The notes beneath the pieces were generated by a model, which saw nothing but the letters and a program-made list of their open reading frames with translations, had not been told where the DNA came from and searched no databases. Made by a program: the position numbers and the translations under genes. Positions 43,061-52,959 of a DNA stretch of 64,000 nucleotides are shown in pieces (position 1 is the first letter of the stretch; each line of letters starts with the position of its first letter). This DNA comes from Sulfitobacter sp. M39 (lineage in GTDB: Bacteria > Pseudomonadota > Alphaproteobacteria > Rhodobacterales > Rhodobacteraceae). The stretch lies in assembly GCF_021735935.1 (NCBI RefSeq), contig NZ_WMDZ01000001.1:1736001-1800000 (forward strand). The letters are read 5' to 3'.

Positions 43061-43094
43061 AAAATGCCCCGTCCTATTCAGGTGGGGCATTTTT
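43061..43094. terminator. Terminator after uvrA (bidirectional)
   Basis: AAAATGCCCC / GGGGCATTTT hairpin with a 13-base loop; T run on the plus strand and A run for the convergent small gene on the minus strand. Confidence 0.88.
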
Positions 43095-43123
43095 CATGAA
43101 ATCTTAGGGTTTCGCAGCGCAGT

Positions 43124-43564
43124 TTAGTTCAGCAGGCGCGATGCCAGACCGATCAGCGCCAGCACGTCGTTTGTTTGCGGGTCCACGGCATAGACATAGC
43201 CGTCGTCCTGAACGTAGCGGTTGTAGCGGGTCAGCCCATGCCGGTGGGGCTGTTCGATCACGACGTAGCGCGTCAGCTTGTCGCCCTTGGCGTGGTGGTG
43301 CTTGTCATGCCCTTTGGCCAGATGACGCCCGTTGTCGCTGTGCTGCTTCTCGTGTTTCTTGATCGCTTTTTTGTATTCTTTAACAGCTTTCTTGTGCTGC
43401 TTTTGATGCTTTTTGTCATCGTGCTTATCATGCTTGGCCAAGGTCACCTGTGGTGCCGCGACATCGTAATGCCCCGACGCGCCATAGGAGGCAGAGGCCG
43501 CCTGAACGGCCGGGCTGAAGGCCAGCACGGCGAAGGCGCTTGCGGCGAGGGTAAGGATTTTCAT
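43124..43564 (-). CDS. Secreted Lys/His-rich protein with C-terminal short module
   Basis: 146 residues. Signal peptide (1 to about 22, ending AVQA), a mid-section of Lys, His and Glu/Asp (about 43-95, including KKHEKQHSDNGRH and DKHHHAKGDK) that could bind metal or anionic polymer, then a C-terminal module YVQDDGYVYAVDPQTNDVLALIG. The same architecture, including KKHEKQ, recurs in the gene at 54347-55381. Proteins of this kind are often placed near RcnB-like periplasmic proteins; function unknown. Any annotation as excinuclease subunit would be a carry-over from the neighbouring uvrA. Confidence 0.8.
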   Translation of the reverse strand: MKILTLAASAFAVLAFSPAVQAASASYGASGHYDVAAPQVTLAKHDKHDDKKHQKQHKKAVKEYKKAIKKHEKQHSDNGRHLAKGHDKHHHAKGDKLTRYVVIEQPHRHGLTRYNRYVQDDGYVYAVDPQTNDVLALIGLASRLLN

Positions 43565-43662
43565 GCTCGTTCTCCGTTACAGTGTCGATACAGTAACAAA
43601 CGAACGGCGCGCGGGTTTCCGTCGCTGGGACGAGACGGCGGGAACCCGCTTGCTTTTGCGTA

Positions 43663-44544
43663 TCAGCCGTTGCGGCCGCGGGTTTCGAAACGGGGCAGCA
43701 TGGCAGAGAAATCTTTGCCGTTGCCGTCTTCGTTCTCGACAAATTGCGCATAGAGCGCGCGGGCAAGCTCTCCCATCGGGGTGTCTGCATCTGCCATCTC
43801 TGCTGCCTGCTGCGACAGCCCAAGATCCTTGAGCATCAACTCCGCCGCGAAGCCCGGTGTGTAGCTATTGTCTGCGGGCGAGGTGGGGCCAACACCGGGG
43901 GCAGGGCAATAGGCGTTCATCGACCAGCTGTAGCCGGACGAGGTGCTGACCACGTCAAACATCTTCTGCCGGTCCAGCCCCAGTTTATCGGCCAGTGCAA
44001 AGGCCTCGCATGTGGCGATCATGGTGACACCGAGGATCATGTTGTTGCAAATCTTTGCCGCTTGCCCCGCACCGGCATCGCCGCAATGCACGGCCTTTTG
44101 CCCCATGATGTCGAACAGCGGCTTGGCCTTGGCAAAAGCTTGCGTCGACCCGCCGGCCATAAAGGTCAGCGTGCCGCCAGATGCCCCGCCGATACCGCCA
44201 GACACGGGGGCGTCAACGGCCATTATGCCTGCATCTTCAGCAGCTTGCGCGGTGTTCTTCGCGCTTTCCACATCGACGGTCGAACAGTCGATAAACAGCG
44301 TGCCCTGCGCCATATGGGGGATCGCCTGCGCCGCCACTTGCCGCAGGATGGACCCGTTGGGCAGCATCGTGATCACCGCGTCCATGCCCGCCACGGCGGC
44401 TTCAAGGTTGTCTGCAACGCGCACGCCCTCTGCCGTGGTGCCTGCCACGTCAAAGCCCGCCACGTCGTGGCCTGCTTTGGCGAGGTTGGTCGCCATAGGT
44501 GCGCCCATGTTGCCCAACCCGATAAATCCGATTTTCATGCTCAT
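43663..44544 (-). CDS. mmsB: 3-hydroxyisobutyrate dehydrogenase
   Basis: 293 residues. NAD+-dependent oxidation of 3-hydroxyisobutyrate to methylmalonate semialdehyde in valine breakdown. Rossmann start IGFIGLGNMGAPMATNLAKAGH, DAPVSGGIGGASGGTLTFMAGG substrate loop, and the catalytic Lys in GQAAKICNNMILG. Starts 4 bases inside the upstream hydrolase gene, so it is co-transcribed with the other valine genes. GGAGAG is 6 bases before the ATG. Confidence 0.94.
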   Translation of the reverse strand: MSMKIGFIGLGNMGAPMATNLAKAGHDVAGFDVAGTTAEGVRVADNLEAAVAGMDAVITMLPNGSILRQVAAQAIPHMAQGTLFIDCSTVDVESAKNTAQAAEDAGIMAVDAPVSGGIGGASGGTLTFMAGGSTQAFAKAKPLFDIMGQKAVHCGDAGAGQAAKICNNMILGVTMIATCEAFALADKLGLDRQKMFDVVSTSSGYSWSMNAYCPAPGVGPTSPADNSYTPGFAAELMLKDLGLSQQAAEMADADTPMGELARALYAQFVENEDGNGKDFSAMLPRFETRGRNG

Positions 44545-45580
44545 GTGGTTCTCTCCAGTGTCAGGGCGTCCACGGCCAGCGGACGCAGCATCTTGGCTGT
44601 CGCGGCAAGGGGGACGTTCATATCGGCATATTGCCAGTTGGGGCTGCGGTCCTTGTCGATGATCGCCGCGCGGATGCCTTCAAGGAAGTCGCCATGCTCC
44701 ATCGCGCGGAAGGTAAAACGGTATTCCATATCCAACGCCTTCTCGATGCTCAGCGAGGGGCCGCGCAGACGGTGGATGATCTCGACCGTGCAGGCCATCG
44801 CCAACGGGCTGCTGCGCTGCATCTTCTTGAGCGTGTCTGCAGCGAATTCGCTGTCGGATGCGCGCAGGGCGTTGAGGATATCCGCCAGCGTTTCGCCGCC
44901 AAAGAAGCTGTCGATCTCGGCCGTCTGCGCTTCAATCGCAGAGGCGGGCGGCGTGGTGCTTGCGGTTTCCAGAATGGCCACATCGCCTGAATTCTCAAGC
45001 GCGGCTATCACGTCGGGCCAGTTTAGCTCCGCGATGTAAGTGTCTGCGAAGCCCGCGTAAATCGCATCTTCACCCTTCATCCGTGACGCGGTTGTGCCCA
45101 GATATTCGCCCACCCGTCCGGGGGCCAGCGCCAGCATCAGGCTGCCGCCCACATCGGGCACCAGACCGATGCCACACTCCGGCATCGCGATCTGGCTGCT
45201 TTCTCCCACCACGCGGTGCGAGCCGTGACAGCCGATCCCCACGCCGCCGCCCATGGTGAACCCCTGCAAGAAGGAGACGACGGGCTTGGTATAGGCGAAT
45301 ATCTTGGCGTTTAGCCGGTATTCATCCGCCCAGAACTTGCGCCCGTAGGCATAGTTTCCCTTGGTGCCCGTGGCGTAAAGTTCGGCGATGTCTCCGCCCG
45401 AGCAAAAGGCGCGATCCCCTTCGGCGTCAAGGATGATCAGATCGACGTCCGGGTCATGCAGCCAAGCGTCAAAGGCGTCTTCGATGGCCAGACACATGTC
45501 GTAGGTCATGGCGTTTAGCGCTTGGGGGCGGGTGAGGGTGATCCGACCCGCGCGCCCTGAAATACGGATGGAGATATCGG

Positions 45581-45584
<4 letters not shown>
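44541..45584 (-). CDS. Enoyl-CoA hydratase/isomerase family, probable 3-hydroxyisobutyryl-CoA hydrolase
   Basis: 347 residues, longer than simple crotonases and matching the HIBYL-CoA hydrolase group: FCSGGDIAELYATG, GFTMGGGVGIGCHGSHRVVGE, MPECGIGLVPDVGGSLMLA (E-x-x-I-G-L-x-P-D-x-G-G). Hydrolyses 3-hydroxyisobutyryl-CoA, the step before MmsB. Operon partner of mmsB and the acyl-CoA dehydrogenase, all overlapping by 4 bases. Confidence 0.88.
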
Positions 45585-46723
<1,139 letters not shown>

Positions 46724-46799
46724 AAACGGTGATCCCTCCCAAGACCGGTCGAATTGAACGTGTGTTTAATTGTAAGCATGCACGTGGGCGTCGCGCAAG

Positions 46800-46830
46800 C
46801 ACCCTCCGGCGGGGAAGCCGCCGAAGGGTG
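46800..46830 (-). other. Intercistronic hairpin between mmsA and acyl-CoA dehydrogenase
   Basis: CACCCTCCGGCGG / CCGCCGAAGGGTG, one mismatch, 5-base loop, 11 bases after the mmsA stop. No T run, so it probably stabilises the mmsA message end or tunes expression of the following genes rather than stopping transcription. Confidence 0.45.
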
Positions 46831-46840
46831 AGGATGGGGC

Positions 46841-48340
46841 TTATTCCATCGGCTTGAAGTTGAACTCGCCGCCTTCTTTGATGCCCGAGGGCCAGCGCGA
46901 GGTCACGGTTTTGGTACGTGTGTAGAATTTGAACGCATCCGGCCCGTGCTGGTTCAGGTCGCCAAAGACCGATTTCTTCCAGCCGCCAAAGGTGTGATAG
47001 GCGAGCGGCACGGGAATCGGCACGTTGATCCCGATCATGCCGACGTTGACGCGCGCCGCAAAGTCACGCGCGGCATCTCCGTCACGGGTAAAGATCGCGG
47101 TACCGTTGCCCATTTCGTGATCCATCGCAAGGCCAAGCGCCTCTTCATAGGTTTTGGCGCGGACGGTAGACAGAACCGGCCCGAAGATCTCGTGCTTGTA
47201 GATGTCCATATCGGGGGTGACGTTGTCGAAGAGGTGCGGGCCGACAAAGAAGCCTTCCTCGTAGCCTTGCAGCTTAAAGTCGCGCCCATCGACAACCAGC
47301 GTGGCCCCCTGATCGACGCCGGTCTGTACCAACCGTTCGATGTTTGCCTTCGCGGCTGCGGTGACCACGGGGCCGTAATCGACGTCATTGCCCGAGGTAT
47401 AGGGCCCGACTTTCAGCTTCTCGATGCGCGGCACCAGCTTTTCGATCAGACGGTCGGCGGTTTCCTCGCCCACAGGCACAGCGACCGAGATCGCCATGCA
47501 GCGTTCGCCCGCCGCGCCATAGCCCGCGCCGATCAGCGCGTCCGCGGCCTGGTCCATATCGGCGTCCGGCATGATGATCATATGGTTCTTGGCACCGCCA
47601 AAGCATTGAACGCGCTTCCCATTCGCGCAGCCCGTGCCATAGATATATTCGGCGATGGGGGTGGAGCCGACAAAGCCCACCGACTGAATGACAGGGTGAT
47701 GCAGGATCGCGTCAACCGCTTCCTTGTCGCCATTGACGACCTGAATGATTCCTTTGGGCAGGCCCGCTTCTTCCAGCAGTTCGGCCAGCATCAGGGGCAC
47801 GGATGGATCACGCTCGGACGGTTTGAGGATGAAGGCGTTGCCGCAGACGATGGCGGGGGCGAACATCCACATGGGGATCATGGCGGGGAAGTTGAACGGC
47901 GTGATGCCTGCGGACACGCCAAGGGGCTGGCGCATGGAGTACATGTCGATGCCGGGGCCCGCGCTGTCGGTATAGTCGCCTTTCAGCAGCTCTGGTGCGC
48001 CGATGCAGTATTCCACCACTTCCAGACCGCGCTGCACGTCACCGGCGGCGTCGGGCAGGGTCTTGCCGTGCTCGCGGCTTAGCGCTTCGGCCAACTTGTC
48101 CATATCGCGGTTCAGCAGGTCCACGAACTTCATCATCACCCGCGCCCGACGTTGGGGGTTCACCGCGGCCCATGCAGGTTGAGCCGCCATCGCGTATTTC
48201 ACGGCCTGATCCATTTCGGACTCGTTGGCCAGCGGTACCTTGGCCTGCACTTCGCCGGTTGCGGGGTTGTACACGTCGGCAAAGCGGCCTGACGTGCCTT
48301 TGACGTGGGCACCGTTCAGGTAATGGGTCAACTCTTGCAT
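46841..48340 (-). CDS. mmsA: Methylmalonate-semialdehyde dehydrogenase (CoA-acylating)
   Basis: 499 residues. Oxidises methylmalonate semialdehyde to propionyl-CoA. ALDH features: PFNFPAMIPMWMFAPAIVCGNAFILKPSE, VGFVGSTPIAEYIY, catalytic Cys in GAAGERCMAIS, and FGPVLSTVRAKTYEEAL. MmsA-specific N terminus HYLNGAHVKGTSGRFADVYNPATGEV. The ATG at 48338-48340 has AAGGAGC upstream. Divergent from the lysR gene, likely its regulator. Confidence 0.96.
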   Translation of the reverse strand: MQELTHYLNGAHVKGTSGRFADVYNPATGEVQAKVPLANESEMDQAVKYAMAAQPAWAAVNPQRRARVMMKFVDLLNRDMDKLAEALSREHGKTLPDAAGDVQRGLEVVEYCIGAPELLKGDYTDSAGPGIDMYSMRQPLGVSAGITPFNFPAMIPMWMFAPAIVCGNAFILKPSERDPSVPLMLAELLEEAGLPKGIIQVVNGDKEAVDAILHHPVIQSVGFVGSTPIAEYIYGTGCANGKRVQCFGGAKNHMIIMPDADMDQAADALIGAGYGAAGERCMAISVAVPVGEETADRLIEKLVPRIEKLKVGPYTSGNDVDYGPVVTAAAKANIERLVQTGVDQGATLVVDGRDFKLQGYEEGFFVGPHLFDNVTPDMDIYKHEIFGPVLSTVRAKTYEEALGLAMDHEMGNGTAIFTRDGDAARDFAARVNVGMIGINVPIPVPLAYHTFGGWKKSVFGDLNQHGPDAFKFYTRTKTVTSRWPSGIKEGGEFNFKPME

Positions 48341-48406
48341 GGAATGCTCCTTCTGTGCGTTTGGCGGCAGGTTAGGCTTGCAAAAAACAAAGCAAAAGAG
48401 GCATGG

Positions 48407-48434
48407 CGTCAAAATCGTTTTGCAATATTGCAAA
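48407..48434 (-). promoter_or_regulatory. mmsA/lysR intergenic operator and -35 candidate
   Basis: TTTGCAATATTGCAAA (48419-48434) is a perfect 16-base palindrome that also meets the LysR T-N11-A rule. On the mmsA strand TTGACG (48407-48412) lies 6 bases downstream, the position of a -35 element next to an activator site. Further TTGCAA-like words lie nearby (48377-48384). Confidence 0.55.
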
Positions 48435-48460
48435 GCCTTGCGCGGGCTGAAAGGGTAGTG

Positions 48461-48517
48461 TGGGGCGCTGCCCCCGTCCTTCGGACGTCCCCGGAGTTTA
48501 CGGGCAAAATGAAGTGC
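48461..48517 (+). repeat. Dispersed repeat copy upstream of lysR
   Basis: GGGG-CGCTG-CCCC hairpin, GTCC-TTC-GGAC hairpin, CCCCGGAG, then TTTACGGGCAAAATGAAG. The last part is shared almost exactly with 8271-8295 in the GTA cluster, and the overall plan with 21667-21720. Overlaps the start of a triple ATGAAGT direct repeat. Confidence 0.5.
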
Positions 48518-48549
48518 GGACCGCAATGAAGTCTCAACTGGAATGAAGT
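48509..48549 (+). repeat. Triple direct repeat ATGAAGT at 17-base spacing
   Basis: ATGAAGT at 48509, 48526 and 48543, exactly 17 bases apart, preceded each time by A or G plus A. It ends 20 bases before the lysR start. Could be binding sites on one face of the helix (about 1.6 turns apart, so not the same face for every copy) or a slipped duplication of the dispersed repeat end. Confidence 0.5.
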
Positions 48550-48568
48550 TTACAAGGAAGCCTGACCG

Positions 48569-49465
48569 ATGATGGGAAACTGGGACGATCTGCGGCTGTT
48601 CCTGGCGGTCGCGCGCGAGCAGAGCCTATCGGGCGCGGGGAAGCTGTTGCGGTTGGACCCGGCGACCTTGGGGCGACGCATGGCACGGTTGGAAAAGACC
48701 ATGCAGGCGGTATTATTTGTGAAATCGCCCTCGGGCTACGCGCTGACCGAGGCAGGCGTGCAGTTGCTGGCGCGCGCCGAAGCCGCAGAGCAGGCGATGC
48801 GGCAGGCCACGGCGGATGTGGTCGTGCCATCAGACCAACTGGCAGGGCAGATCAGGATCGGGGCACCGGACGGCTGCGCCAATTATCTTTTGCCACAGGT
48901 CTGCGCCCGTTTGGTGGCGGATAATCCGGGGCTTGATATCCAGATTGTCGCCCTGCCGCGGGTGTTCAACCTGTCGCGGCGCGAGGCGGATATGGCGATC
49001 GGGGTCAGCGCGCCCACGGCGGGGCGGCTGGTTGTGCAGAAAATCGCCGACTACCAGCTGCATCTTGCCGCCGCCGATAGCTATCTTGCGGCGCGTCCCG
49101 CGATCCGGACCGTTGCAGACCTGCAGGGGCACCGGTTGGTGGGGTATATCCCCGACATGATCTTTGATCGCGAGCTTGATTATCTGGCGGAGCTTGGCAT
49201 GACGCGGGTGCCTCTGGCCTCTAATTCCGTGTCCGTTCAGGTGAATATGATCCGGCAAGGGGGCGGTGTCGGGATCGTGCATGATTTCTCGCTTCCTGCG
49301 ACGCCGGGGGTGACGCGCATCCTGACCGGTGACGTGCATCTGAGCCGCGCCTTTTATTTGATTCGCCACGAAGACGACCGTCGCAATCTGCGTCTGAGCC
49401 GCTTTGCGGAAGCTCTGGCGCAGGGTGTCCGCGCCGAAGTGGCGAAACTGGAGGCAATTGCTTGA
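48569..49465 (+). CDS. LysR family regulator, probable regulator of valine catabolism genes
   Basis: 298 residues. N-terminal winged helix (WDDLRLFLAVAREQSLSGAGKLLRLDPATLGRRMARLE), then the LysR substrate-binding domain (QIRIGAPDGCANYLLPQVCARLV..., about 90-290). Divergent from mmsA with a TTTGCAATATTGCAAA palindrome in the shared region, so control of mmsA and the following valine genes is the natural hypothesis. Two in-frame ATGs at 48569 and 48572; AAGGA is about 9 bases upstream. Confidence 0.9.
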   Translation: MMGNWDDLRLFLAVAREQSLSGAGKLLRLDPATLGRRMARLEKTMQAVLFVKSPSGYALTEAGVQLLARAEAAEQAMRQATADVVVPSDQLAGQIRIGAPDGCANYLLPQVCARLVADNPGLDIQIVALPRVFNLSRREADMAIGVSAPTAGRLVVQKIADYQLHLAAADSYLAARPAIRTVADLQGHRLVGYIPDMIFDRELDYLAELGMTRVPLASNSVSVQVNMIRQGGGVGIVHDFSLPATPGVTRILTGDVHLSRAFYLIRHEDDRRNLRLSRFAEALAQGVRAEVAKLEAIA

Positions 49466-49525
49466 CACGCAACAGTATTAAAGGGAACCTGACCTATAGG
49501 TAATATTCTTGCGAAGGGGCCGACC

Positions 49526-49960
49526 ATGCTAGTTTCCCAAATCCTGAAAACTAAAGCGGATGACAGTGTTACGACGGTAAAACCGGGCACGCGTATCTCG
49601 CAGGCGGCGGCGATGTTGTCGGAAAAGCGGATCGGGACCCTGGTTGTGTCAGCGGACGGCAAAACGCCCGATGGTATCCTGTCGGAGCGTGACATCGTGC
49701 GCACCCTTGGCCGCGAGGGCGGCGGCTGTCTGGACGACACCGTAGAGGCGCTGATGACGCGCGATCTGATCACCTGCGCCAAAGATGAAACCGCTGATGA
49801 TATCCTTGCCAAGATGACCCAAGGCCGCTTTCGCCACATGCCTGTTTTGCAGGATGGGGTTCTGATAGGCCTCATCTCTTTGGGGGATGTGGTCAAGGCC
49901 CGCCTAATGGAACTTTCGATGGAGAAAGACGCCCTGGAGGGGATGATCAGGGGCCACTAG
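49526..49960 (+). CDS. CBS domain pair protein
   Basis: 144 residues consisting of two CBS domains (about 8-65 and 74-130): VKPGTRISQAAAMLSEKRIGTLVV...GILSERDIVRTL and LITCAKDETADDILAKMTQGRFRHMPVL...GLISLGDVVKARL. Stand-alone pairs of this type bind adenine nucleotides and regulate other proteins; target unknown. A ribosome binding site GAAGGGGC is 6 bases before the ATG. Precedes coaD by 83 bases. Confidence 0.92.
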   Translation: MLVSQILKTKADDSVTTVKPGTRISQAAAMLSEKRIGTLVVSADGKTPDGILSERDIVRTLGREGGGCLDDTVEALMTRDLITCAKDETADDILAKMTQGRFRHMPVLQDGVLIGLISLGDVVKARLMELSMEKDALEGMIRGH

Positions 49961-50043
49961 CCCACCGAAATTGGCGTTGCATCTTCGCGGTGTAAATGCT
50001 TGCTTGCACTTCGAATAACGACTTGAAATGACTGGACTCTCCC

Positions 50044-50538
50044 ATGCGCGTAGGCCTTTACCCCGGCACCTTCGACCCTATTACTTTGGGTCACATCGAC
50101 ATCATCCGGCGGGCGGCGACGCTTGTTGATAAACTGGTGATCGGGGTCGCGATCAATCGGGACAAGGGGCCATTGTTCGAGCTGGAAGAACGTGTCGCCC
50201 AGATCGAAGAGGAATGCGGCAAGCTGAACCAGGAGACCGGGACAGAGATTGTGGTGCATCCCTTCGAGAACTTGCTGATCGATTGCGCCCATGATGTGGG
50301 GGCACAGATGATCATCCGCGGGCTGCGGGCCGTGGCGGATTTCGAATATGAATATCAGATGGTGGGGATGAACCGTAAGCTGGATGACAGCGTCGAGACG
50401 GTCTTCTTGATGGCAGAGGCCGAGCATCAGGCGATTGCCAGCCGTTTGGTCAAGGAAATCGCCCGGCTTGGCGGGGACGTCAGCAAATTCGTGACGCCCG
50501 CCGTCAATGCCGAGCTGTTAAAGCGTTTCTCGCAATAA
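50044..50538 (+). CDS. coaD: Phosphopantetheine adenylyltransferase
   Basis: 164 residues. Transfers AMP from ATP to 4'-phosphopantetheine in CoA synthesis. Nucleotidyltransferase motif YPGTFDPITLGHIDII (T-x-G-H), the central IIRGLRAVADFEYEYQMVGMNRKL and C-terminal ASRLVKEIARLGGDVSKFV are diagnostic. Its stop is only 3 bases from the end of the convergent gap gene, so there is no room for a terminator between them. Confidence 0.96.
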   Translation: MRVGLYPGTFDPITLGHIDIIRRAATLVDKLVIGVAINRDKGPLFELEERVAQIEEECGKLNQETGTEIVVHPFENLLIDCAHDVGAQMIIRGLRAVADFEYEYQMVGMNRKLDDSVETVFLMAEAEHQAIASRLVKEIARLGGDVSKFVTPAVNAELLKRFSQ

Positions 50539-50541
50539 CGA

Positions 50542-51543
50542 TCAGAGGGTTTTCGCAACCTCGCGCGAGGTGTCGAGCATACGGTTCGAGAACCCCCATT
50601 CGTTGTCATACCAGCCCAGAACCCGCAGCTGTGTCCCGCTTTGGACAGAGGTCTGATCAAGGGCCACGACACAGGAATGTGAATCGTGGTTCAGGTCGAT
50701 CGACACCAGAGGACGTTCAACCAGTCCAAGGATGCCTTTCAGCGGGCCTTCGGCGGCCGTGCGCAGGATGGCGTTGACCTCCTCCACCGTGGCTTCTTTC
50801 GACAGTTCGACCACCAGATCGACACAGGATACATTCGGTGTGGGCACGCGGATCGCGGTGCCGCCGATCAGCCCGTCAAGCTCGGGCAGTACTTTACCCA
50901 GCGTCTTGGCCGCACCGGTGGTGGTGGGGATCATCGACAGCGCCGCGGCGCGCGCGCGGTACAGGTCGCTGTGCGCCGTGTCATGCACCGGTTGGTCGCC
51001 CGTGTAGCTGTGGATCGTGGTCATATGCCCGTGCTTGATGCCGAAGGCATCATGCAGGGTCTTGGCCAGCGGTGCCATGCAGTTGGTGGTGCAGGAGGCG
51101 TTGCTCAGCACCGTGTCTTCAGCGGTGATCAGATCGTGGTTCACACCGTAGACGATTGTTTTCATGGCGTCTTTACCGGGGGCAGAGATGACAACCCGCT
51201 TCGATCCATTCGCCAGATGCTTGGCCGCGGCCTCGTGCGTGGTGAAGATGCCGGTGCATTCCAGCACGATGTCCACATCGCCCCAAGGCAGGGCAGCGGG
51301 GTCGCGTTCTGCTGTCACGCGGATCGGGCCTTGACCCACATCCATCGTGTTGTCGCCCAGGGTGACCGGACGGCCAAAGCGCCCGTGGACCGAGTCGAAT
51401 TCGAACAGATGTGCGTTGGTTTCCAGCGGGGCGAGATCGTTGATCGCCACCACCTGCAAATCATCGTCGCCACGCTCCATCAGCGCGCGCAAAACGTTAC
51501 GACCGATACGGCCAAAGCCATTGATTGCCAATTTGGTAGCCAT
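50542..51543 (-). CDS. gap: Glyceraldehyde-3-phosphate dehydrogenase 1
   Basis: 333 residues. ATKLAINGFGRIGRNVLRAL cofactor domain, catalytic Cys in LSNASCTTNCMAPLAK, GRARAAALSMIPTTTGAA, and the terminal WYDNEWGFSNRMLDT. The ATG at 51541-51543 follows AGGAGG. A LacI-type palindrome TGATAGCGCTAACA is 19-32 bases upstream of the start. Second copy of gap lies 320 bases upstream on the same strand; the two are clear paralogs of identical length. Confidence 0.95.
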   Translation of the reverse strand: MATKLAINGFGRIGRNVLRALMERGDDDLQVVAINDLAPLETNAHLFEFDSVHGRFGRPVTLGDNTMDVGQGPIRVTAERDPAALPWGDVDIVLECTGIFTTHEAAAKHLANGSKRVVISAPGKDAMKTIVYGVNHDLITAEDTVLSNASCTTNCMAPLAKTLHDAFGIKHGHMTTIHSYTGDQPVHDTAHSDLYRARAAALSMIPTTTGAAKTLGKVLPELDGLIGGTAIRVPTPNVSCVDLVVELSKEATVEEVNAILRTAAEGPLKGILGLVERPLVSIDLNHDSHSCVVALDQTSVQSGTQLRVLGWYDNEWGFSNRMLDTSREVAKTL

Positions 51544-51561
51544 GGGGCGTCCTCCTGAATT

Positions 51562-51575
51562 TGATAGCGCTAACA
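51562..51575 (-). promoter_or_regulatory. LacI-type operator upstream of gap 1
   Basis: TGATAGCGCTAACA, reverse TGTTAGCGCTATCA: palindrome with central GCGC, as bound by LacI-family proteins. Related words TGTTAGCGATAA occur twice upstream of the second gap gene. CceR, a LacI-family regulator of central carbon metabolism in Rhodobacter sphaeroides, is a reasonable candidate but no regulator gene is in the window. Confidence 0.55.
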
Positions 51576-51656
51576 TCGACATTTATGACAAAGAGTCAAC
51601 CTATGCAGGGTAATATTGCGCCGGTAGCGATCAGAGGGAAGGGGTCGACCGTCGGA

Positions 51657-51800
51657 TCAGCGCCAGAACGCCACCCACTCGATCAGGTCGACAAATTTCT
51701 TGGTCAGGAAAATCAGATGTTCGCTGCCATAGATCAGCGCATCAATCCCTAGTGCGGTCAGCAGTACAGCAGCGAGAGAGACAGCGATGGGGGTGTCCAT
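51657..51800 (-). CDS. Small membrane protein between the two gap genes
   Basis: 47 residues: MDTPIAVSLAAVLLTALGID forms the start of one hydrophobic segment (about 5-25), followed by an amphipathic C terminus with aromatic residues ending AFWR. ATG at 51798-51800; the ribosome binding site AAGGA is 11 bases upstream, a bit far. Located in the 321-base interval between two gap paralogs, 64 bases after gap 2's stop. No known family recognised; could also be non-coding leader sequence of gap 1. Confidence 0.5.
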   Translation of the reverse strand: MDTPIAVSLAAVLLTALGIDALIYGSEHLIFLTKKFVDLIEWVAFWR

Positions 51801-51864
51801 GGGGGCGGTGGTCCTTGCCTGCGGGTGGCCCAGATATGACAGGGCAACCCGCGCGTCGCAAGTC

Positions 51865-52866
51865 TTAGCCCAGTTTGCCCATAGCAACGGCAACATCGGC
51901 CATACGAACAGAGAAGGCCCATTCGTTGTCATACCACGCGAGGACACGCACCAGACGGTTGCCAACGACCTTGGTCTGGTCGGGCGCGAAGATCGACGAA
52001 TGTTCGGTGTGGTTGAAATCGATCGACACTTTCTGTTCCGCGTCATAGGCAAAGACCCGCGACATCGGGCCGTTTGCAGCAACGCGCATGGCCTCGTTCA
52101 CCTCTTCTACGGTGACATCACGGCTTGCCATAAAGGTCAGGTCAACCGCGCTGACGTTTGGGGTTGGAACGCGCATAGCGGTGCCATCCAGCTTGCCTTT
52201 CAGTGCGGGCAGCACTTCGCCCAAGGCTTTCGCCGCACCAGTAGAGGTCGGGATGATCGCCATAGCAGCGGCGCGCGCGCGGTAAAGGTCTTCGTGGCGG
52301 CGGTCCAGCGTCGGCTGGTCGCCGGTATAGCTGTGCACGGTGGTCATGATGCCGCTTTCGATGCCGAACGCATCATGCAGTGCCTTGGCCATCGGCGCCA
52401 GACAGTTGGTGGTGCACGACCCGTTCGATACCATCGTGTCCGAGGTCTGCAATTCGCCGTCGTTCACGCCGTAGACCACCGTGCGGTCGACGTTCTTGCC
52501 CGGTGCCGACAGCAAAACACGTTTCGCGCCCTGATCCAGATGCACCTTTGCCAGCAGCCCGTCGTTGAACTTGCCCGTGCATTCCAGCACGACGTCGCAA
52601 CCATCCCAGTTCAGCTCGTTCATCTGGTAGGTCGATACGACCTCCATCTCGCCGCGCCCCAGATCCAGCGTGCCATTGCCGACTTTGACCTCGTTCGGAA
52701 AGCGCCCGTGGATGGAATCGTATTTGATCAGATGCGCCGCAGTCTCCAGCGGGCCGGTCGCGTTGATGCGCACCACCTCGATGTCATCCCGGCCCGACGC
52801 CGCGATATGAGACAGGGTGCAGCGGCCGATGCGGCCAAATCCGTTGATACCGACTTTGATGGTCAT
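51865..52866 (-). CDS. gap: Glyceraldehyde-3-phosphate dehydrogenase 2
   Basis: 333 residues. TIKVGINGFGRIGRCTLSHI, catalytic Cys in VSNGSCTTNCLAPMAKALH, YRARAAAMAIIPTSTGAA and WYDNEWAFSVRMADV. ATG at 52864-52866 with AAAGGA upstream. Shares all active-site residues with gap 1 but differs along much of its length, so it is an old duplication, perhaps with one enzyme biased to gluconeogenesis. Two TGTTAGCGATAA repeats lie 94-124 bases upstream. Confidence 0.94.
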   Translation of the reverse strand: MTIKVGINGFGRIGRCTLSHIAASGRDDIEVVRINATGPLETAAHLIKYDSIHGRFPNEVKVGNGTLDLGRGEMEVVSTYQMNELNWDGCDVVLECTGKFNDGLLAKVHLDQGAKRVLLSAPGKNVDRTVVYGVNDGELQTSDTMVSNGSCTTNCLAPMAKALHDAFGIESGIMTTVHSYTGDQPTLDRRHEDLYRARAAAMAIIPTSTGAAKALGEVLPALKGKLDGTAMRVPTPNVSAVDLTFMASRDVTVEEVNEAMRVAANGPMSRVFAYDAEQKVSIDFNHTEHSSIFAPDQTKVVGNRLVRVLAWYDNEWAFSVRMADVAVAMGKLG

Positions 52867-52959
52867 GGGGGCGTCCTTTGACAAAGATCTGGAACTTTGC
52901 CGGTTCTATATCTGGTGGTCGTGAACAGGGGAAAGGGCTAAAACCCCCTAATTTCCGTA

